DNA from: Sphingomonas crocodyli
GTDB taxonomy: Bacteria > Pseudomonadota > Alphaproteobacteria > Sphingomonadales > Sphingomonadaceae
Assembly (NCBI RefSeq): GCF_004005865.1
Contig: NZ_SACN01000003.1
Span: 248,001-312,000, forward strand
Direction of reading: 5' to 3'
Length of the DNA stretch: 64,000 nucleotides
Below the pieces are notes generated by a model that worked only from the letters and a program-made list of their open reading frames with translations, did not search any database and was not told the origin of the DNA. Positions 49,000 through 57,420 of the stretch are shown in pieces; positions within the stretch are counted from its first letter, which is position 1; the number at the start of each line of letters is the position of its first letter. The position numbers and the translations under genes were made by a program.

Positions 49000-49503
49000 T
49001 CCTGTTCCTTCCGCCGCTCTCTCAACGCGTGTCCACTGCCTGTGGTCCGATCATTGTGGCTTGGCAGGCGACTGTGGCCGAACGGCAACTGCCACACCCA
49101 GGCCAGGATTATCGGCGCGAACGGTTGCCGATGATCGCCCGGTTACCGCTGATAAATGTTGCAGAAGCACTTGAGCGGTATTGGCGGAGCTTTCAGCCGC
49201 CGCGTCAGGCGAAATCGCCCTCGAAGGACTCTGCTGTTCCCACCCCTGTCTGTGCGGCTATGCGAACCCGATCGACGTGCGGAACAGCGCGGACATGATT
49301 GCCCTATTCTTGTTCGGGGGGCTGACCACGCCGGCGCTTCGCCATGCTGATCGACGGCAAGAGCGGGAGCAAAGGTGGCGTTCGCCCAGCGATGGCGGCC
49401 CGGCGTCAAATCGAAAATTGAGGGCGCGGAGGCCGCGCTGCGAGGAAAGGTTCACTTGTTCACTCAACTTCGCTGCGATAGGTTTTGCTAGGTTGGAGGC
49501 GTC
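49000..49503. other. Intergenic stretch, no gene recognised
   Basis: About 500 bp between divergent genes. Overlapping short frames on both strands are Arg-rich and have no ribosome sites. Promoters of the response regulator gene should lie near 49440-49500. Nothing else was recognised. Confidence 0.45.
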
Positions 49504-49947
49504 ATGCGTATCGCGTGCCTGGATGATGATCCGCTGATCGCGGAAATTACCACGATACTGCTCGAGGAGTTGGGGCACGAAGTGGTTTTGTGCGCTGATC
49601 CCGCCGAGGCGCTCGCACTGATAGGCGCATCTCGAACCCCGTTTGAAATGCTGGTCATAGATATTCACCTCGCGGGGGGCGAGGACGGCCGCACGATCGC
49701 GATGGCGGCGCGGCGGTTGAGCGCGGATCTGCGCATCATCTTCTTCACCGGTGATACCAGTATAACGGACATCTTCGATGGCGCGACCGTACTGCACAAA
49801 CCGTGCACCCTGGGAATGCTGGAAGCAGCGATCGAGCGTGCGAATCCAGCCGTCGCAGCCGACAGCCCGTTACAATCGTCTCCCGAGACCGGTGTCACGG
49901 CGTGGACGATGCGATGGGGCGGATCAGGCGTTCCGGAGAGCCGCTGA
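49504..49947 (+). CDS. Single-domain response regulator
   Basis: A 147-residue receiver. CLDDDPLIAEITTILLEELGHEVVLCADPAEALALI supplies the acidic pocket, Asp51 in MLVIDIHLAGGEDG is the phosphorylation site, and FFTGDTSITD and VLHKPCTLGML give the Thr and Lys. No output domain; the ~30 residues after the receiver are low-complexity. It probably accepts phosphate from a local histidine kinase and acts by protein contact. It lies 111 bp before the HWE-kinase-like gene on the same strand. The GGAGGC immediately before the ATG is a ribosome site. Confidence 0.85.
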   Translation: MRIACLDDDPLIAEITTILLEELGHEVVLCADPAEALALIGASRTPFEMLVIDIHLAGGEDGRTIAMAARRLSADLRIIFFTGDTSITDIFDGATVLHKPCTLGMLEAAIERANPAVAADSPLQSSPETGVTAWTMRWGGSGVPESR

Positions 49948-50058
49948 CCGCCCTCTTGGCGCTCGGCGTTGAGCTCCCATATCGGTAGCGCCAAGGGCGC
50001 CGCCGCTTCCACCGGGCCGCGCGTCTCGGCGACGTTCAGTGTGATCGGAGTAACCCCA

Positions 50059-51213
50059 ATGTCCGCTCTGGAAGCTCGGCTTCACGACAAGACCCGGCTG
50101 GCTGCCCTCCATGACTATATGGTTCTCGATACCCCTCCCGAGCCCAACTTCGATGACATTGTCCAGCTGGCGTCACAGTTGTGCGACACCCCGATTTCGC
50201 TGATCAGCCTTGTTGATTCCGATCGTCAGTGGTTCAAGGCGCGCGTCGGTCTGGAGGCGCCCGAAACGCCCATCGACCAGTCGGTGTGCAAGCTGGGTCT
50301 GAGCGCCGAGGATCTGCTGATCATTCCCGACCTCGCAGCTGACCCGCGCACGGCAGACAATAGTCTCGTGCGCGGCGATCCCAATATCCGATTCTATGCA
50401 GGCGCGCCGCTTATCGCCCCGCAGGGCGATGTGTTGGGCATGCTGTGCGTGATCGATCATGAGCCGCGACCCGGGGGGCTCTCCCCGGAGCAGCAGACTG
50501 TCCTTGCGACTTTGGCCCGGCAGGTAATCGCGCAGCTTGAGCTGCGTTATACCATGCTTCGCAGGCTTGAGGCGGACGCCGAGCGCCGGCACCTGAACGA
50601 ACAGCTGACCGAACGACTGAACCAAACGCTGGCGATGATCAACGGCCTTGCCAGTCAGACATTGCGGGCGGTCCCGAGCCGGGGGCCGGTGGAATCGTTT
50701 CAGAACCGCCTCGACGCGCTGACCGAGGCGCACGAACTTCTCCAGCGCAAGCAATGGTCGAAGGCGGATATGGCCACCGTCGTCCGTAGCAGCGTTGAGC
50801 GGCATGCTCCCCCCGGTCGCTTCACCGCGTCAGGACCTATCGTCCGGTTGGGCCCGAAACCTGCCATCACCGTGGCGATGCTGATCCATGAATTGGGAAG
50901 CAACGCTGTCAAATATGGTGCCTTCTCCAACGCATCGGGACATGTGGAGATCGTCTGGTCGGTTACGCCGGACGCAAGCGATCCCGTGCTGACGCTGGCG
51001 TGGACCGAACGCGGTGGCCCCATCGTAAGCCCACCGTCGCAGCGAAGTTTCGGCGCGAAGTTGATTGCGATGGGTCTGGGGGCTGGCGGCGCTGTGCGCG
51101 AGGATTTTGGCGCGGCGGGCTATTCGGCGAGCTTCGAGGCTCCGCTAAGCTTTTTGCAAAGGGATGAGGCGCGCGCGGACGGTTACACAATGCACACCGC
51201 GGATATCGCCTAG
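50059..51213 (+). CDS. GAF-domain HWE-kinase-like protein lacking the phosphoacceptor His
   Basis: A 384-residue sensor protein. The GAF domain spans ~20-165 (VLDTPPEPNFDDIVQLASQLCDTPISLISLVDSDRQWFKARVGL...). The HWE/HisKA_2 part follows. In active members the first box reads LxHRxKNxLA; here it is NEQLTERLNQTLAMINGLASQTLRAV, so His is replaced by Glu185 and Lys-Asn by Asn-Gln. The ATP-binding part is kept (MLIHELGSNAVKYGAFSN, FGAKLIAMGLGAGG). It may be a pseudokinase that binds ATP and regulates a partner kinase or the upstream response regulator. The start at ATG 50059 follows GGAGTAACCCCA. Confidence 0.85.
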   Translation: MSALEARLHDKTRLAALHDYMVLDTPPEPNFDDIVQLASQLCDTPISLISLVDSDRQWFKARVGLEAPETPIDQSVCKLGLSAEDLLIIPDLAADPRTADNSLVRGDPNIRFYAGAPLIAPQGDVLGMLCVIDHEPRPGGLSPEQQTVLATLARQVIAQLELRYTMLRRLEADAERRHLNEQLTERLNQTLAMINGLASQTLRAVPSRGPVESFQNRLDALTEAHELLQRKQWSKADMATVVRSSVERHAPPGRFTASGPIVRLGPKPAITVAMLIHELGSNAVKYGAFSNASGHVEIVWSVTPDASDPVLTLAWTERGGPIVSPPSQRSFGAKLIAMGLGAGGAVREDFGAAGYSASFEAPLSFLQRDEARADGYTMHTADIA

Positions 51214-51507
51214 GACCGCGGGTCAAAACCGAGGACAACTCCGGTTGCGTTTATTCATCGGACCGCAGACCGTCATAGGAGAATGCTCTCACGTCCCCCG
51301 GATCGGAATCAGCGATGACGGTTGCCAGGAGAGATACACAGCCGCGAAGCCTGACATATTTGGCAACGGCACAAGCCAGAACGGTTCGTGGGCCTCCCGG
51401 GTCGGATATCCGAACGGTTCGCAACATATGCAATAAAGGGAACAATTTGTGACGATCGAGCGTCTCGGCGCGAGGCGGTATGTTCCGTGTTTTAGGGAGC
51501 CAGGACC
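51214..51507 (+). other. Intergenic region before the GlsB-like gene
   Basis: 294 bp after the HWE-like gene. No convincing gene; it holds the EcfG-like promoter at 51439-51464 and the ribosome site GGGAGCCAGG before 51508. Confidence 0.4.
51439..51464 (+). promoter_or_regulatory. EcfG-like general-stress promoter
   Basis: GGAAC and CGTC are separated by 17 bp; the alphaproteobacterial EcfG consensus is GGAAC-N16/17-CGTT, so one base differs. It is 44 bp before the 51508 gene. Confidence 0.5.
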
Positions 51508-51777
51508 ATGGGTATCCTTCTCATCCTTATTGTCGGCGGTGTTCTGGGCTGGCTTGCCAGCATCGTGATGCGCACCGACGCGCAGCAGGGCATCCTGCTC
51601 AATGTCATCGTCGGTATCGTGGGCGCGGCGATTGCCGGTTTTCTGCTCACGCCTTTCCTCGGGGGGGCCCCGATCACCAGCGGCGCTTTCGATATCCGTT
51701 CGCTTCTGGTCTCGTTCCTGGGCGCAATCGTGCTGCTGGCGGTCGTCAATCTCGTGCGTCGCGGCGCGGTTCGCTAA
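51508..51777 (+). CDS. GlsB/YeaQ/YmgE-family membrane protein
   Basis: An 89-residue integral membrane protein of the transglycosylase-associated (GlsB/YeaQ) family, a common general-stress protein. Three hydrophobic segments are visible: GILLILIVGGVLGWLASIVM, ILLNVIVGIVGAAIAGFLLTPFLGG and LLVSFLGAIVLLAVVNLVRRG, with the family's DAQQGILLNVIVGIVGA core. A possible EcfG promoter lies 44 bp upstream. The next gene, encoding another membrane protein, starts 17 bp downstream. Confidence 0.88.
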   Translation: MGILLILIVGGVLGWLASIVMRTDAQQGILLNVIVGIVGAAIAGFLLTPFLGGAPITSGAFDIRSLLVSFLGAIVLLAVVNLVRRGAVR

Positions 51778-51794
51778 GATACGGGAGAGACCTA

Positions 51795-52106
51795 ATGACG
51801 GACAATCGTGTTTATGTCGAAGGACGGAGGAGCAATGGCGCCACCGTCGGAATCGTCGTGGCGGTGGTCGCGGTCCTCGCGGTGATCGCAGCCTTTGCCT
51901 TCGGACTGATCGACATCAATCAGACCAAGGACACCAAATTGCCGGACGTATCGGTGTCGGGCGGTCAGGCGCCCGCCTTCGATGTTGATACCGCCAAGGT
52001 CGATGTCGGTACCAAGAAGACCGATGTGACGGTTCCGAAGGTCGAAGTCGGAACGACGAAGGCCGACGTCGAAGTCCCGACCGTCGATATCAAGAAGGCT
52101 GATTGA
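51795..52106 (+). CDS. Single-pass membrane protein with repetitive Val/Asp/Lys tail
   Basis: A 103-residue protein with one N-terminal transmembrane helix (ATVGIVVAVVAVLAVIAAFAFGLI, residues ~16-39). The rest is a periodic tail in which V-D/E-V alternates with K/T (VDTAKVDVGTKKTDVTVPKVEVGTTKADVEVPTVDIKKAD), suggesting an extended beta-like or elongated periplasmic rod. It starts 17 bp after the GlsB-like gene after GGGAGAGACCT and is probably co-expressed under stress. Family unnamed; seen in sphingomonads (recall). Confidence 0.72.
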   Translation: MTDNRVYVEGRRSNGATVGIVVAVVAVLAVIAAFAFGLIDINQTKDTKLPDVSVSGGQAPAFDVDTAKVDVGTKKTDVTVPKVEVGTTKADVEVPTVDIKKAD

Positions 52107-52459
52107 GGCAAGGCAGCGGTCTCGTGTCGCTGCCACATGTCCTGCAATGGCGGATGCGCCGGGTCGCCAAGCCGGCCCGGCGCATCGCTGGTTCGCAATG
52201 GCTGCGGCGCGCGCGCTCCGCCTTTCGCTCCCACCATCGGAAAGCCGTACCACACCGTTATGCACCTGCGTGCAAACCCATTTGGACGCTTTGCGAACGG
52301 TCGGCCGTCCAATTTAGCGTCCATGATCGCCCGATGGTGACAAACATAGCGGCTTCGAAACGACTGGTCCCGCTGTTTCGCGCCTGACTTCTATATCCCC
52401 GACCTTGATCTGCCGATGCTCGACTGCCCGCGAGATCCTGCGCCGACCGCGACGGCTCA
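52107..52459. other. Intergenic stretch, no gene recognised
   Basis: 353 bp between convergent units. No gene with a start signal and no strong terminator were seen. Confidence 0.45.
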
Positions 52460-52639
52460 CTATTCGCGGGCGGCAGCGCAACGACGGTTGAGCTGCTTGC
52501 GCAAGAGCGGACTGTTAAGTTCGAAAGCTACACCGGCATAGCCCTCGCGGATGAGTTGGTGCTCGATCGTTCGCCAGTCGGGGTGCCCGCCGCCATTGGC
52601 CAGCTGAAAGGCACGTTCGACGAGGGGCGGTCGGCTCAC
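52460..52639 (-). CDS. Small conserved-looking protein, 59 residues
   Basis: A GTG-start gene with GGCAGGT six bases upstream. The product (VSRPPLVERAFQLANGGGHPDWRTIEHQLIREGYAGV..., ending QLNRRCAAARE) has the composition of a real protein: two helices around a GGGHPDW loop. Similar short proteins are found in other Alphaproteobacteria as hypotheticals (from memory). No function can be given. Confidence 0.6.
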   Translation of the reverse strand: MSRPPLVERAFQLANGGGHPDWRTIEHQLIREGYAGVAFELNSPLLRKQLNRRCAAARE

Positions 52640-52753
52640 GCTTTACCTGCCGAGCTGACCAATATCAGCCCGAATCTGGCCCGCGAGACGCGGCGCGCTG
52701 GGCTTCGATCCGGGTAAGGCACTTTGCCGACGTCGGCACCGGCCGGTGAAAAG

Positions 52754-52963
52754 TCAACGATCGTCGGTGCCAGACGCTCGGGCAACAAAGCCGCGTACGG
52801 CGTCATCAGGTGCTGGCGCCGTCGCGGATGACCCGAAAGCGAGGTTGAGATAATATCCCGCCAGAACATAATGGACCTTGGTAGCCTCCGGGCCGGCAGC
52901 CCGTTGCGCGAGTTCGAGTTCCTGTTCGGCGCGGTGATAATAATAGCTATGTTCTTCGTCCAT
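52754..52963 (-). CDS. Small hypothetical protein, 69 residues
   Basis: Begins MDEEHSYYYHRAEQELELAQRAAGPEATKVHYVLAGYYLNLAFG, a helical hairpin seen in many sphingomonad small proteins (recall), followed by a disordered APAPDD tail. No membrane segment. It lies 114 bp upstream of the 59-residue gene on the same strand. A weak GGAC is the only ribosome site candidate. Confidence 0.6.
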   Translation of the reverse strand: MDEEHSYYYHRAEQELELAQRAAGPEATKVHYVLAGYYLNLAFGSSATAPAPDDAVRGFVARASGTDDR

Positions 52964-53325
52964 TATATTTGTCCGTGATCGGTCGGCACTATCTGCTCGG
53001 ATAGCAGACCGATTGCATTAGATTGCGATCTCCGGGCGCGGGTCACGCATAATCAGGTCCGCCACGTGCTCACGCGCCAGTGTGCGAGAACATCCCTTAC
53101 TTGTGGGCAGCACGTCTGCTCGATCGGGTCGGGCTGTCCTAGCTCCCCTCAAACGCCTGACCGGCCATCCAGGCAAGCCCGCGGCGGCAAAAACATCCTA
53201 ACCTAAGTCAGCTGGATTGCCGTGGAGCGCCCCTTCGGGCGTTTGATCGCTGACCACATCCGCGAGCTCACAGCGCGCGTGGACATTCCCCAATGGCCCG
53301 GTCGTGTCGAAATCGGAGCAGTATC
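52964..53325. other. Divergent intergenic region with a hairpin
   Basis: 362 bp. At 52978-53013 there is a two-part hairpin with outer arms ATCGGTC/GACCGAT and inner CTATC/GATAG. At 53228-53243 a short CGCCC-CTTC-GGGCG stem is followed by TTTG. No gene was recognised before the ribosome site GGAG at 53315. Confidence 0.45.
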
Positions 53326-54051
53326 ATGGCCTAAGCAAACGTCCGCGTCGGCTGTTCCGGATGGAACTATCAGCACTGGAAGGGGCATTTCTATCCGCCC
53401 GATCTGGCCCGGCGATATTGGTTCGCCTTTTATGCGCGGCATTTTGATGCCGTGGAGATCAACGCCAGTTTCTACCGGCTCCCCAGTCCCGAACTCTTCG
53501 AGCGATGGCGGCATCAGGCTCCGGAAGGCTTTTGCTGCGCTGTCAAAGCGAACCGCTATCTTACCCAGTCGAAAAAACTCAAAGATTGCGTCGAGCCGAT
53601 CGCGCGGATGATGTCACCGACACGTCATTTGCGGGACAGGCTCGGTCCGGTGCTCTATCAACTTCCGCCAACACTCAAACTCGATCTTGCCCGGCTCGAA
53701 GCCTTTCTCCGGCTCTTGCCGCGCGATCTCGTCCACGTTTTCGAGTTTCGCGATCCGACCTGGTATTCGGACGCGGTTCTTGCTCTGCTCGACGGCTTCG
53801 GAGCAGGCTTCGTGGCGCACGATTTCCCTGACCGGGCATCGCCGCGCTGGGCCTGTGGCAACGCCGCCTATGTTCGATTTCACGGTGCTACAGGAAAGTA
53901 CCAAGGGCGATACGCCGCCTCGACACTGCGCAGCTGGGCCGACTGGATGATCGGGCAGGCATCGGCACGTCCGGTGTGGGCTTTCTTCAACAATGATATC
54001 GACGCGGCTGCCCCAGACGATGCGGGCAGGCTCAGGGCGATGGTTGGCTGA
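53326..54051 (+). pseudogene. DUF72 (YecE-like) gene with an in-frame stop at codon 3
   Basis: The frame encodes a full DUF72 protein of about 240 residues, a TIM-barrel family of unknown function (VRVGCSGWNYQHWKGHFYP at the start, then DAVEINASFYRLPSPELFERW, FCCAVKANRYLTQ, YQLPPTLKLDLARLEAFLRLLP). A good GGAG ribosome site is seven bases before ATG 53326, but the third codon is TAA (53332-53334) where family members usually have Lys or a similar residue. The only later start is a GTG at 53452, which would delete the first barrel strand. One base change (for example AAA or AAG to TAA) explains it. Either recently inactivated or a sequencing error. Confidence 0.75.
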
Positions 54052-54149
54052 CGTTCGCCACGACCTCAAACTCGCACATGACCGCACAATATTTTTCCGG
54101 CGCAATCGTTGTCGCCATCTGCTAGCCGTCCTCCATGCGGGGGGATGAC

Positions 54150-54278
54150 ATGAACGAACATACGCCGTGGGGTATGCGGGTCCGGCTGCGGACGATGCGT
54201 GCCGAAAGGGTCGCCGTTCTGGCGGTGGCGGGGAGCCTGGCGATCACCGCGCTGATCCTGCTTTTTTCCTATATTTGA
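54150..54278 (+). CDS. Small membrane protein, 42 residues
   Basis: A 42-residue protein with a basic N-terminus (MNEHTPWGMRVRLRTMRAER) and a single C-terminal helix (VAVLAVAGSLAITALILLF). The ATG follows GGGGGGATGAC, a purine-rich ribosome site. Tail-anchored small proteins of this kind are often stress-related. No family named. It converges with the Crp/Fnr gene downstream. Confidence 0.55.
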   Translation: MNEHTPWGMRVRLRTMRAERVAVLAVAGSLAITALILLFSYI

Positions 54279-54343
54279 ATCGCGCTGCGGCAGGCCAGTG
54301 CCTGTCGCGAAATGCCATGCGATCAGTGCGGTCGCTCGACCGC

Positions 54344-55117
54344 CTAAAGTGCCCTTTCGCGCAGCGCGGGCCTAGCTGCCCCGGCGCCCGGACGGCCGAG
54401 CCGGTCCCAGGCCTCGATCCCCGCATATCGCGGGGCGTGATTGGGCGCGAGACCACGCAAACCATTGAGGTCAATGAGCCGAAGCCGCCGCCGCGTGCGC
54501 TCGATGCAACCTGTCGCGTCGAGCCGTTTCAGCGTCCGGTTGACGTGGATACCCGTCAGCCCGAGCAGCTCACCAAGATGGGCCTGGGTTAGAGGGAAAT
54601 CGAAACCGCCATCCTCGACCAGCCCTGCCGCATCCAGTCGTTCGTGCAGATCAAGCAGGAAGCCGGCCACTCGCCCCAGCGCATGCGTGCTTCCGATCCA
54701 GGTCAGTTCCTGCATGAGCGCGATCCGCTCCTTCTGCGTGCTGAGAAACAGAGCCGCCGCGACACTGGGAAGCTCTTCGAACAGGCGGCCAATTTCCGCC
54801 AGCGGGATCGAACAAAGTTCGACCCCGGTGAGCGCTTCAAGGCCTTCGCCCGCATGCTCGAGGGCGAGGCTTGGAAAGCCGAGCATGTCGCCCGGCAGGT
54901 GCACCTTGACGATCTGGCGCCGCCCGTCGCGCATCATCACCGATGATGTGACCCACCCTTTGACCAAAAAGAACACGCTGGAAACCGGGTCGCCCTCGCG
55001 GCGGATATTCTGATGCCGGCGAAACACTTTGCGGTGGGAAAGCCAGCTTGTGAACAGGTCGGCGGCGAGGGGGCTGGCGGGGACAAATTCGTTGAGACGA
55101 TGAAGGGGTGGCTGCAT
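54344..55117 (-). CDS. Crp/Fnr-family transcriptional regulator
   Basis: A 257-residue regulator. The cyclic-nucleotide-binding-type beta-barrel is at ~20-130 (HRKVFRRHQNIRREGDPVSSVFFLVKGWVTSSVMMRDGRRQIVKVHLPGDMLGFPSLALE). The HTH_Crp is FDFPLTQAHLGELLGLTGIHVNRTLKRLDATGCIERTRRRLRLIDL. No N-terminal Cys cluster, so not an oxygen-sensing Fnr. The ~30-residue Pro/Gly/Ala-rich C-terminal extension is unusual. Target genes are unknown; it is surrounded by stress genes. Start ATG at 55117. Confidence 0.9.
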   Translation of the reverse strand: MQPPLHRLNEFVPASPLAADLFTSWLSHRKVFRRHQNIRREGDPVSSVFFLVKGWVTSSVMMRDGRRQIVKVHLPGDMLGFPSLALEHAGEGLEALTGVELCSIPLAEIGRLFEELPSVAAALFLSTQKERIALMQELTWIGSTHALGRVAGFLLDLHERLDAAGLVEDGGFDFPLTQAHLGELLGLTGIHVNRTLKRLDATGCIERTRRRLRLIDLNGLRGLAPNHAPRYAGIEAWDRLGRPGAGAARPALRERAL

Positions 55118-55371
55118 CCAGCTCTCCGTGGCTGGAGAGGATGATTGGACAAAGCTGGACGGGGAGGCACTTACGCAGATTAGTTTGGCACGGTGATCCG
55201 TCTTCGCCGGTGTAAATAGTTGCTCCTCCGTTCAAAAAAGTCCCCCGGACGCCCGTGCGCGTCGCGACTTTGGGCCTGCCAACTGTCGCGGATCGCTGGA
55301 TCGCGATGGCGCCGCCGGGGGAACCGAGCCAAGGCGTTCTCTGTTTGGATGTCGATAGACCAGTCTTGGAG

Positions 55372-55836
55372 ATGAACGTGCAGACTTCCAGCGAACAGGG
55401 CTCCGAAGATTCCGTCAGCGCCAGGCCCCGGCCTAGTGCCGCAAATGGTTCGAGCCAGTCGCGGCCACAAAGTCTGAGCGCTTCGGTCACCGGACTACTC
55501 TTCGCTGCCGCCGACCATTATATCACCATGCGCAAGGACCGGCTGATCGACGCGGTGGTGGACATCGCCGCCGAAGTGCGCCGTTCGGGACGACGCTTCG
55601 AAGGCCGCCAAGACTGGATAGCGGACGGGATCGACCGGGGCGTCAGCCGGATACGGGACGCTGCAGAAAATCTGCGTGCCGCCGACAGCTATGATCTTTT
55701 CGAGGGGGGGCTCGCCTTTGCCCGGAGGCGACCGCGCGCGACCCTGGTTATGGCGGTGCTGGCGGGCGCAGCCGGCGCGCGGCTGCTCAAGCACAGGCTT
55801 CGCGAGAGTGCTTCGCGTGTCGCCCCTGCGCACTGA
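55372..55836 (+). CDS. Hypothetical protein with a C-terminal membrane segment
   Basis: A 154-residue protein. After a disordered Ser/Gln-rich start (MNVQTSSEQGSEDSVSARPRPS) comes a helical region (YITMRKDRLIDAVVDIAAEVRRSGRRFEGRQDWIADGIDRGVSRIRDAAENLR). A hydrophobic segment RATLVMAVLAGAAGARLL near the end resembles DUF883-type inner-membrane anchors. It converges with topoisomerase IB, 14 bp apart. The GGAG just before the ATG is too close, so the start is uncertain. Confidence 0.6.
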   Translation: MNVQTSSEQGSEDSVSARPRPSAANGSSQSRPQSLSASVTGLLFAAADHYITMRKDRLIDAVVDIAAEVRRSGRRFEGRQDWIADGIDRGVSRIRDAAENLRAADSYDLFEGGLAFARRRPRATLVMAVLAGAAGARLLKHRLRESASRVAPAH

Positions 55837-55850
55837 AGCGGGGCGCGACA

Positions 55851-56966
55851 TTATAATCGGGATCGTTCCTCGAGGCGGCGCTGCAGGAAGGCCAGGACAA
55901 GCGCTTCTTCGGGGCGCAAGCGGCTGACGTCGCCGCCAAGTTCGCCTTCGATCTCGTGCTCGATTTCGAGGACAAGGCCGTCGGCGAGATAGCTGTCGAT
56001 GACTTCGGGGTGAACATAGCAGCGGCGACACACCGCAGGGGTGTTGCCCAGGCGTGCCGCGACCCTCTCGATCGCGGCACGGACGTTGCGCTTGGCGGCC
56101 GCCTCGCTGTCAAAACGTTCAAACTCGGCGAGCGCCAGCGCCGCGAGCACCGTGCCTGTCCACGTCCGAAAGTCCTTCGCCGTGATGTCGCTACCGCTGA
56201 TTTCGCGCAAATACTGATTGACGTCGCCCGAGCTTACCTCGCAACGCTGACCGTCGTCGTCGAGATATTGAAAAAGATGCTGCCCCGGCAGGTCCTGGCT
56301 CTGCTTGACGATCCGCGCGACGCGTCGGTCCGAGATCTTCAGATCCCATTGCTTGCCACTCTTGCCCTTGAAGCGGAACCGCAGTTCACTGCCATCGATC
56401 CGGACATGCCGGTCATTGAGCGTTGTCAGGCCATAGCTCTTGTTTTGCTTCGCATAATCGGCATTGCCGATCCGGATCATCGTCGTCTCGAGCAACCGCA
56501 CCACGGTCGCCAGAATTTTTTCGCGTGGAAGGCCTCGTCGGGCAAGATCGGCGTTGATCCTTTCGCGAATGCGCGGAAGCGCTCGGGCGAAGTCGAGCAT
56601 ATGCTCATATTTCGTGCCGTCGCGTATCTCGCGGAAGCGGGCATGATAGCGATATTGTTTGCGACCCTTCGCGTCGCGGCCCGTGGCCTGGATATGACCC
56701 TGCTCGTCAGCACAGATCCACACGTCGCGATAGGCGGGAGGGATGCCCAGGCTGGCGATGCGGGCGATAACCGCCTTGTCGGCGATCCTGGTCCCGCTAT
56801 CATCGCGATAGCTCCATCCCTTCCCGACCTTGCGACGCCTGATCCCGGGTTCGTCGTCATTGACGTAGCGCAATCCAACGCTTTCGGCCGCGTCGCGCGG
56901 GTCGACGATGTTCGTGAGCGCCTCGTCATCGTGGTTGATGTGGCGAGGGCCTGAAGAGGATCGCAT
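55851..56966 (-). CDS. Bacterial DNA topoisomerase IB
   Basis: A 371-residue type IB topoisomerase that relaxes supercoils through a 3'-phosphotyrosyl link. The N-terminal part (DAAESVGLRYVNDDEPGIRRRKVGKGWSYRDDSG) and catalytic core (TTMIRIGNADYAKQNKSYGLTTLNDRHVRIDGSELRFRFKGKSGKQWDLKI) give the first Arg and the Lys. The second Arg is in KDFRTWTGTVLAALAL, and the nucleophile is Tyr in CRRCYVHPEVIDSYL. Full length for the bacterial family. Start ATG 56966 was chosen over longer Pro/Ala-rich versions. An EcfG-like promoter lies at 56993-57017, suggesting stress induction. Confidence 0.9.
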   Translation of the reverse strand: MRSSSGPRHINHDDEALTNIVDPRDAAESVGLRYVNDDEPGIRRRKVGKGWSYRDDSGTRIADKAVIARIASLGIPPAYRDVWICADEQGHIQATGRDAKGRKQYRYHARFREIRDGTKYEHMLDFARALPRIRERINADLARRGLPREKILATVVRLLETTMIRIGNADYAKQNKSYGLTTLNDRHVRIDGSELRFRFKGKSGKQWDLKISDRRVARIVKQSQDLPGQHLFQYLDDDGQRCEVSSGDVNQYLREISGSDITAKDFRTWTGTVLAALALAEFERFDSEAAAKRNVRAAIERVAARLGNTPAVCRRCYVHPEVIDSYLADGLVLEIEHEIEGELGGDVSRLRPEEALVLAFLQRRLEERSRL

Positions 56967-56992
56967 GCGAACTCCTGTTTGTGCAAACCGCC

Positions 56993-57017
56993 AACGGCTC
57001 TGATGCCCGATGGCTCC
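56993..57017 (-). promoter_or_regulatory. EcfG-like promoter for topoisomerase IB
   Basis: On the minus strand GGAGC (57017-57013) and CGTT (56996-56993) are 16 bp apart, one base from the EcfG consensus. It lies 27 bp before the topoisomerase start. Confidence 0.45.
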
Positions 57018-57096
57018 CCTGGGGGGGCAGGAAACCGCTCGCCACCCTGCGAGGGGCCCGGTTGGACGCCTGGGTGAGGGTGGTGATGGTCGTGGC

Positions 57097-57122
57097 GGAA
57101 CGGGCGCATCGGCTGCTTCGTT
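57097..57122 (+). promoter_or_regulatory. EcfG consensus promoter
   Basis: GGAAC and CGTT are separated by exactly 17 bp, a full match to the alphaproteobacterial general-stress consensus. It is 26 bp before the 57148 gene. Confidence 0.65.
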
Positions 57123-57147
57123 GCACAGACTGCTAAGGAGACCGATC

Positions 57148-57384
57148 ATGGCCAATGACGCATTCGAAAATCGTCCGTCGGAAGCTGGTGCCGCCGCAGG
57201 CGGCCCCGCCGAAAACGGGATCGACGACGCCAACCTCACCGAAGCCCAGCGCAACGAGATCCGCCGCCGCCGCGCGATGGCGACTGCGACCGATGACGCC
57301 GATGCCAGCCATCAGGGCGGGATGGGCGCGCAGGGCGGGGCGGTCGATTTCGGCAAGCCCAAGAATTTCGGCCTGCCCGACTAA
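57148..57384 (+). CDS. Small hydrophilic stress protein, 78 residues
   Basis: Starts MANDAFENRPSEAGAAAGGPAENGI after AAGGAG and ends DFGKPKNFGLPD. Gly/Ala-rich and acidic, with one helix (NLTEAQRNEIRRRRAMATATDD). No membrane or signal segment. The perfect EcfG-type promoter 26 bp upstream marks it as a probable general-stress gene. Family unnamed. Confidence 0.7.
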   Translation: MANDAFENRPSEAGAAAGGPAENGIDDANLTEAQRNEIRRRRAMATATDDADASHQGGMGAQGGAVDFGKPKNFGLPD

Positions 57385-57420
57385 GCCTAAAGCCGCCGCC
57401 GCCGGCGCCTTTCGGGACGC

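Noticed and set aside
52636..52869. A 77-codon minus-strand frame between the two small genes
   Set aside because: It overlaps the better supported 69-residue gene, and its start has no ribosome site.
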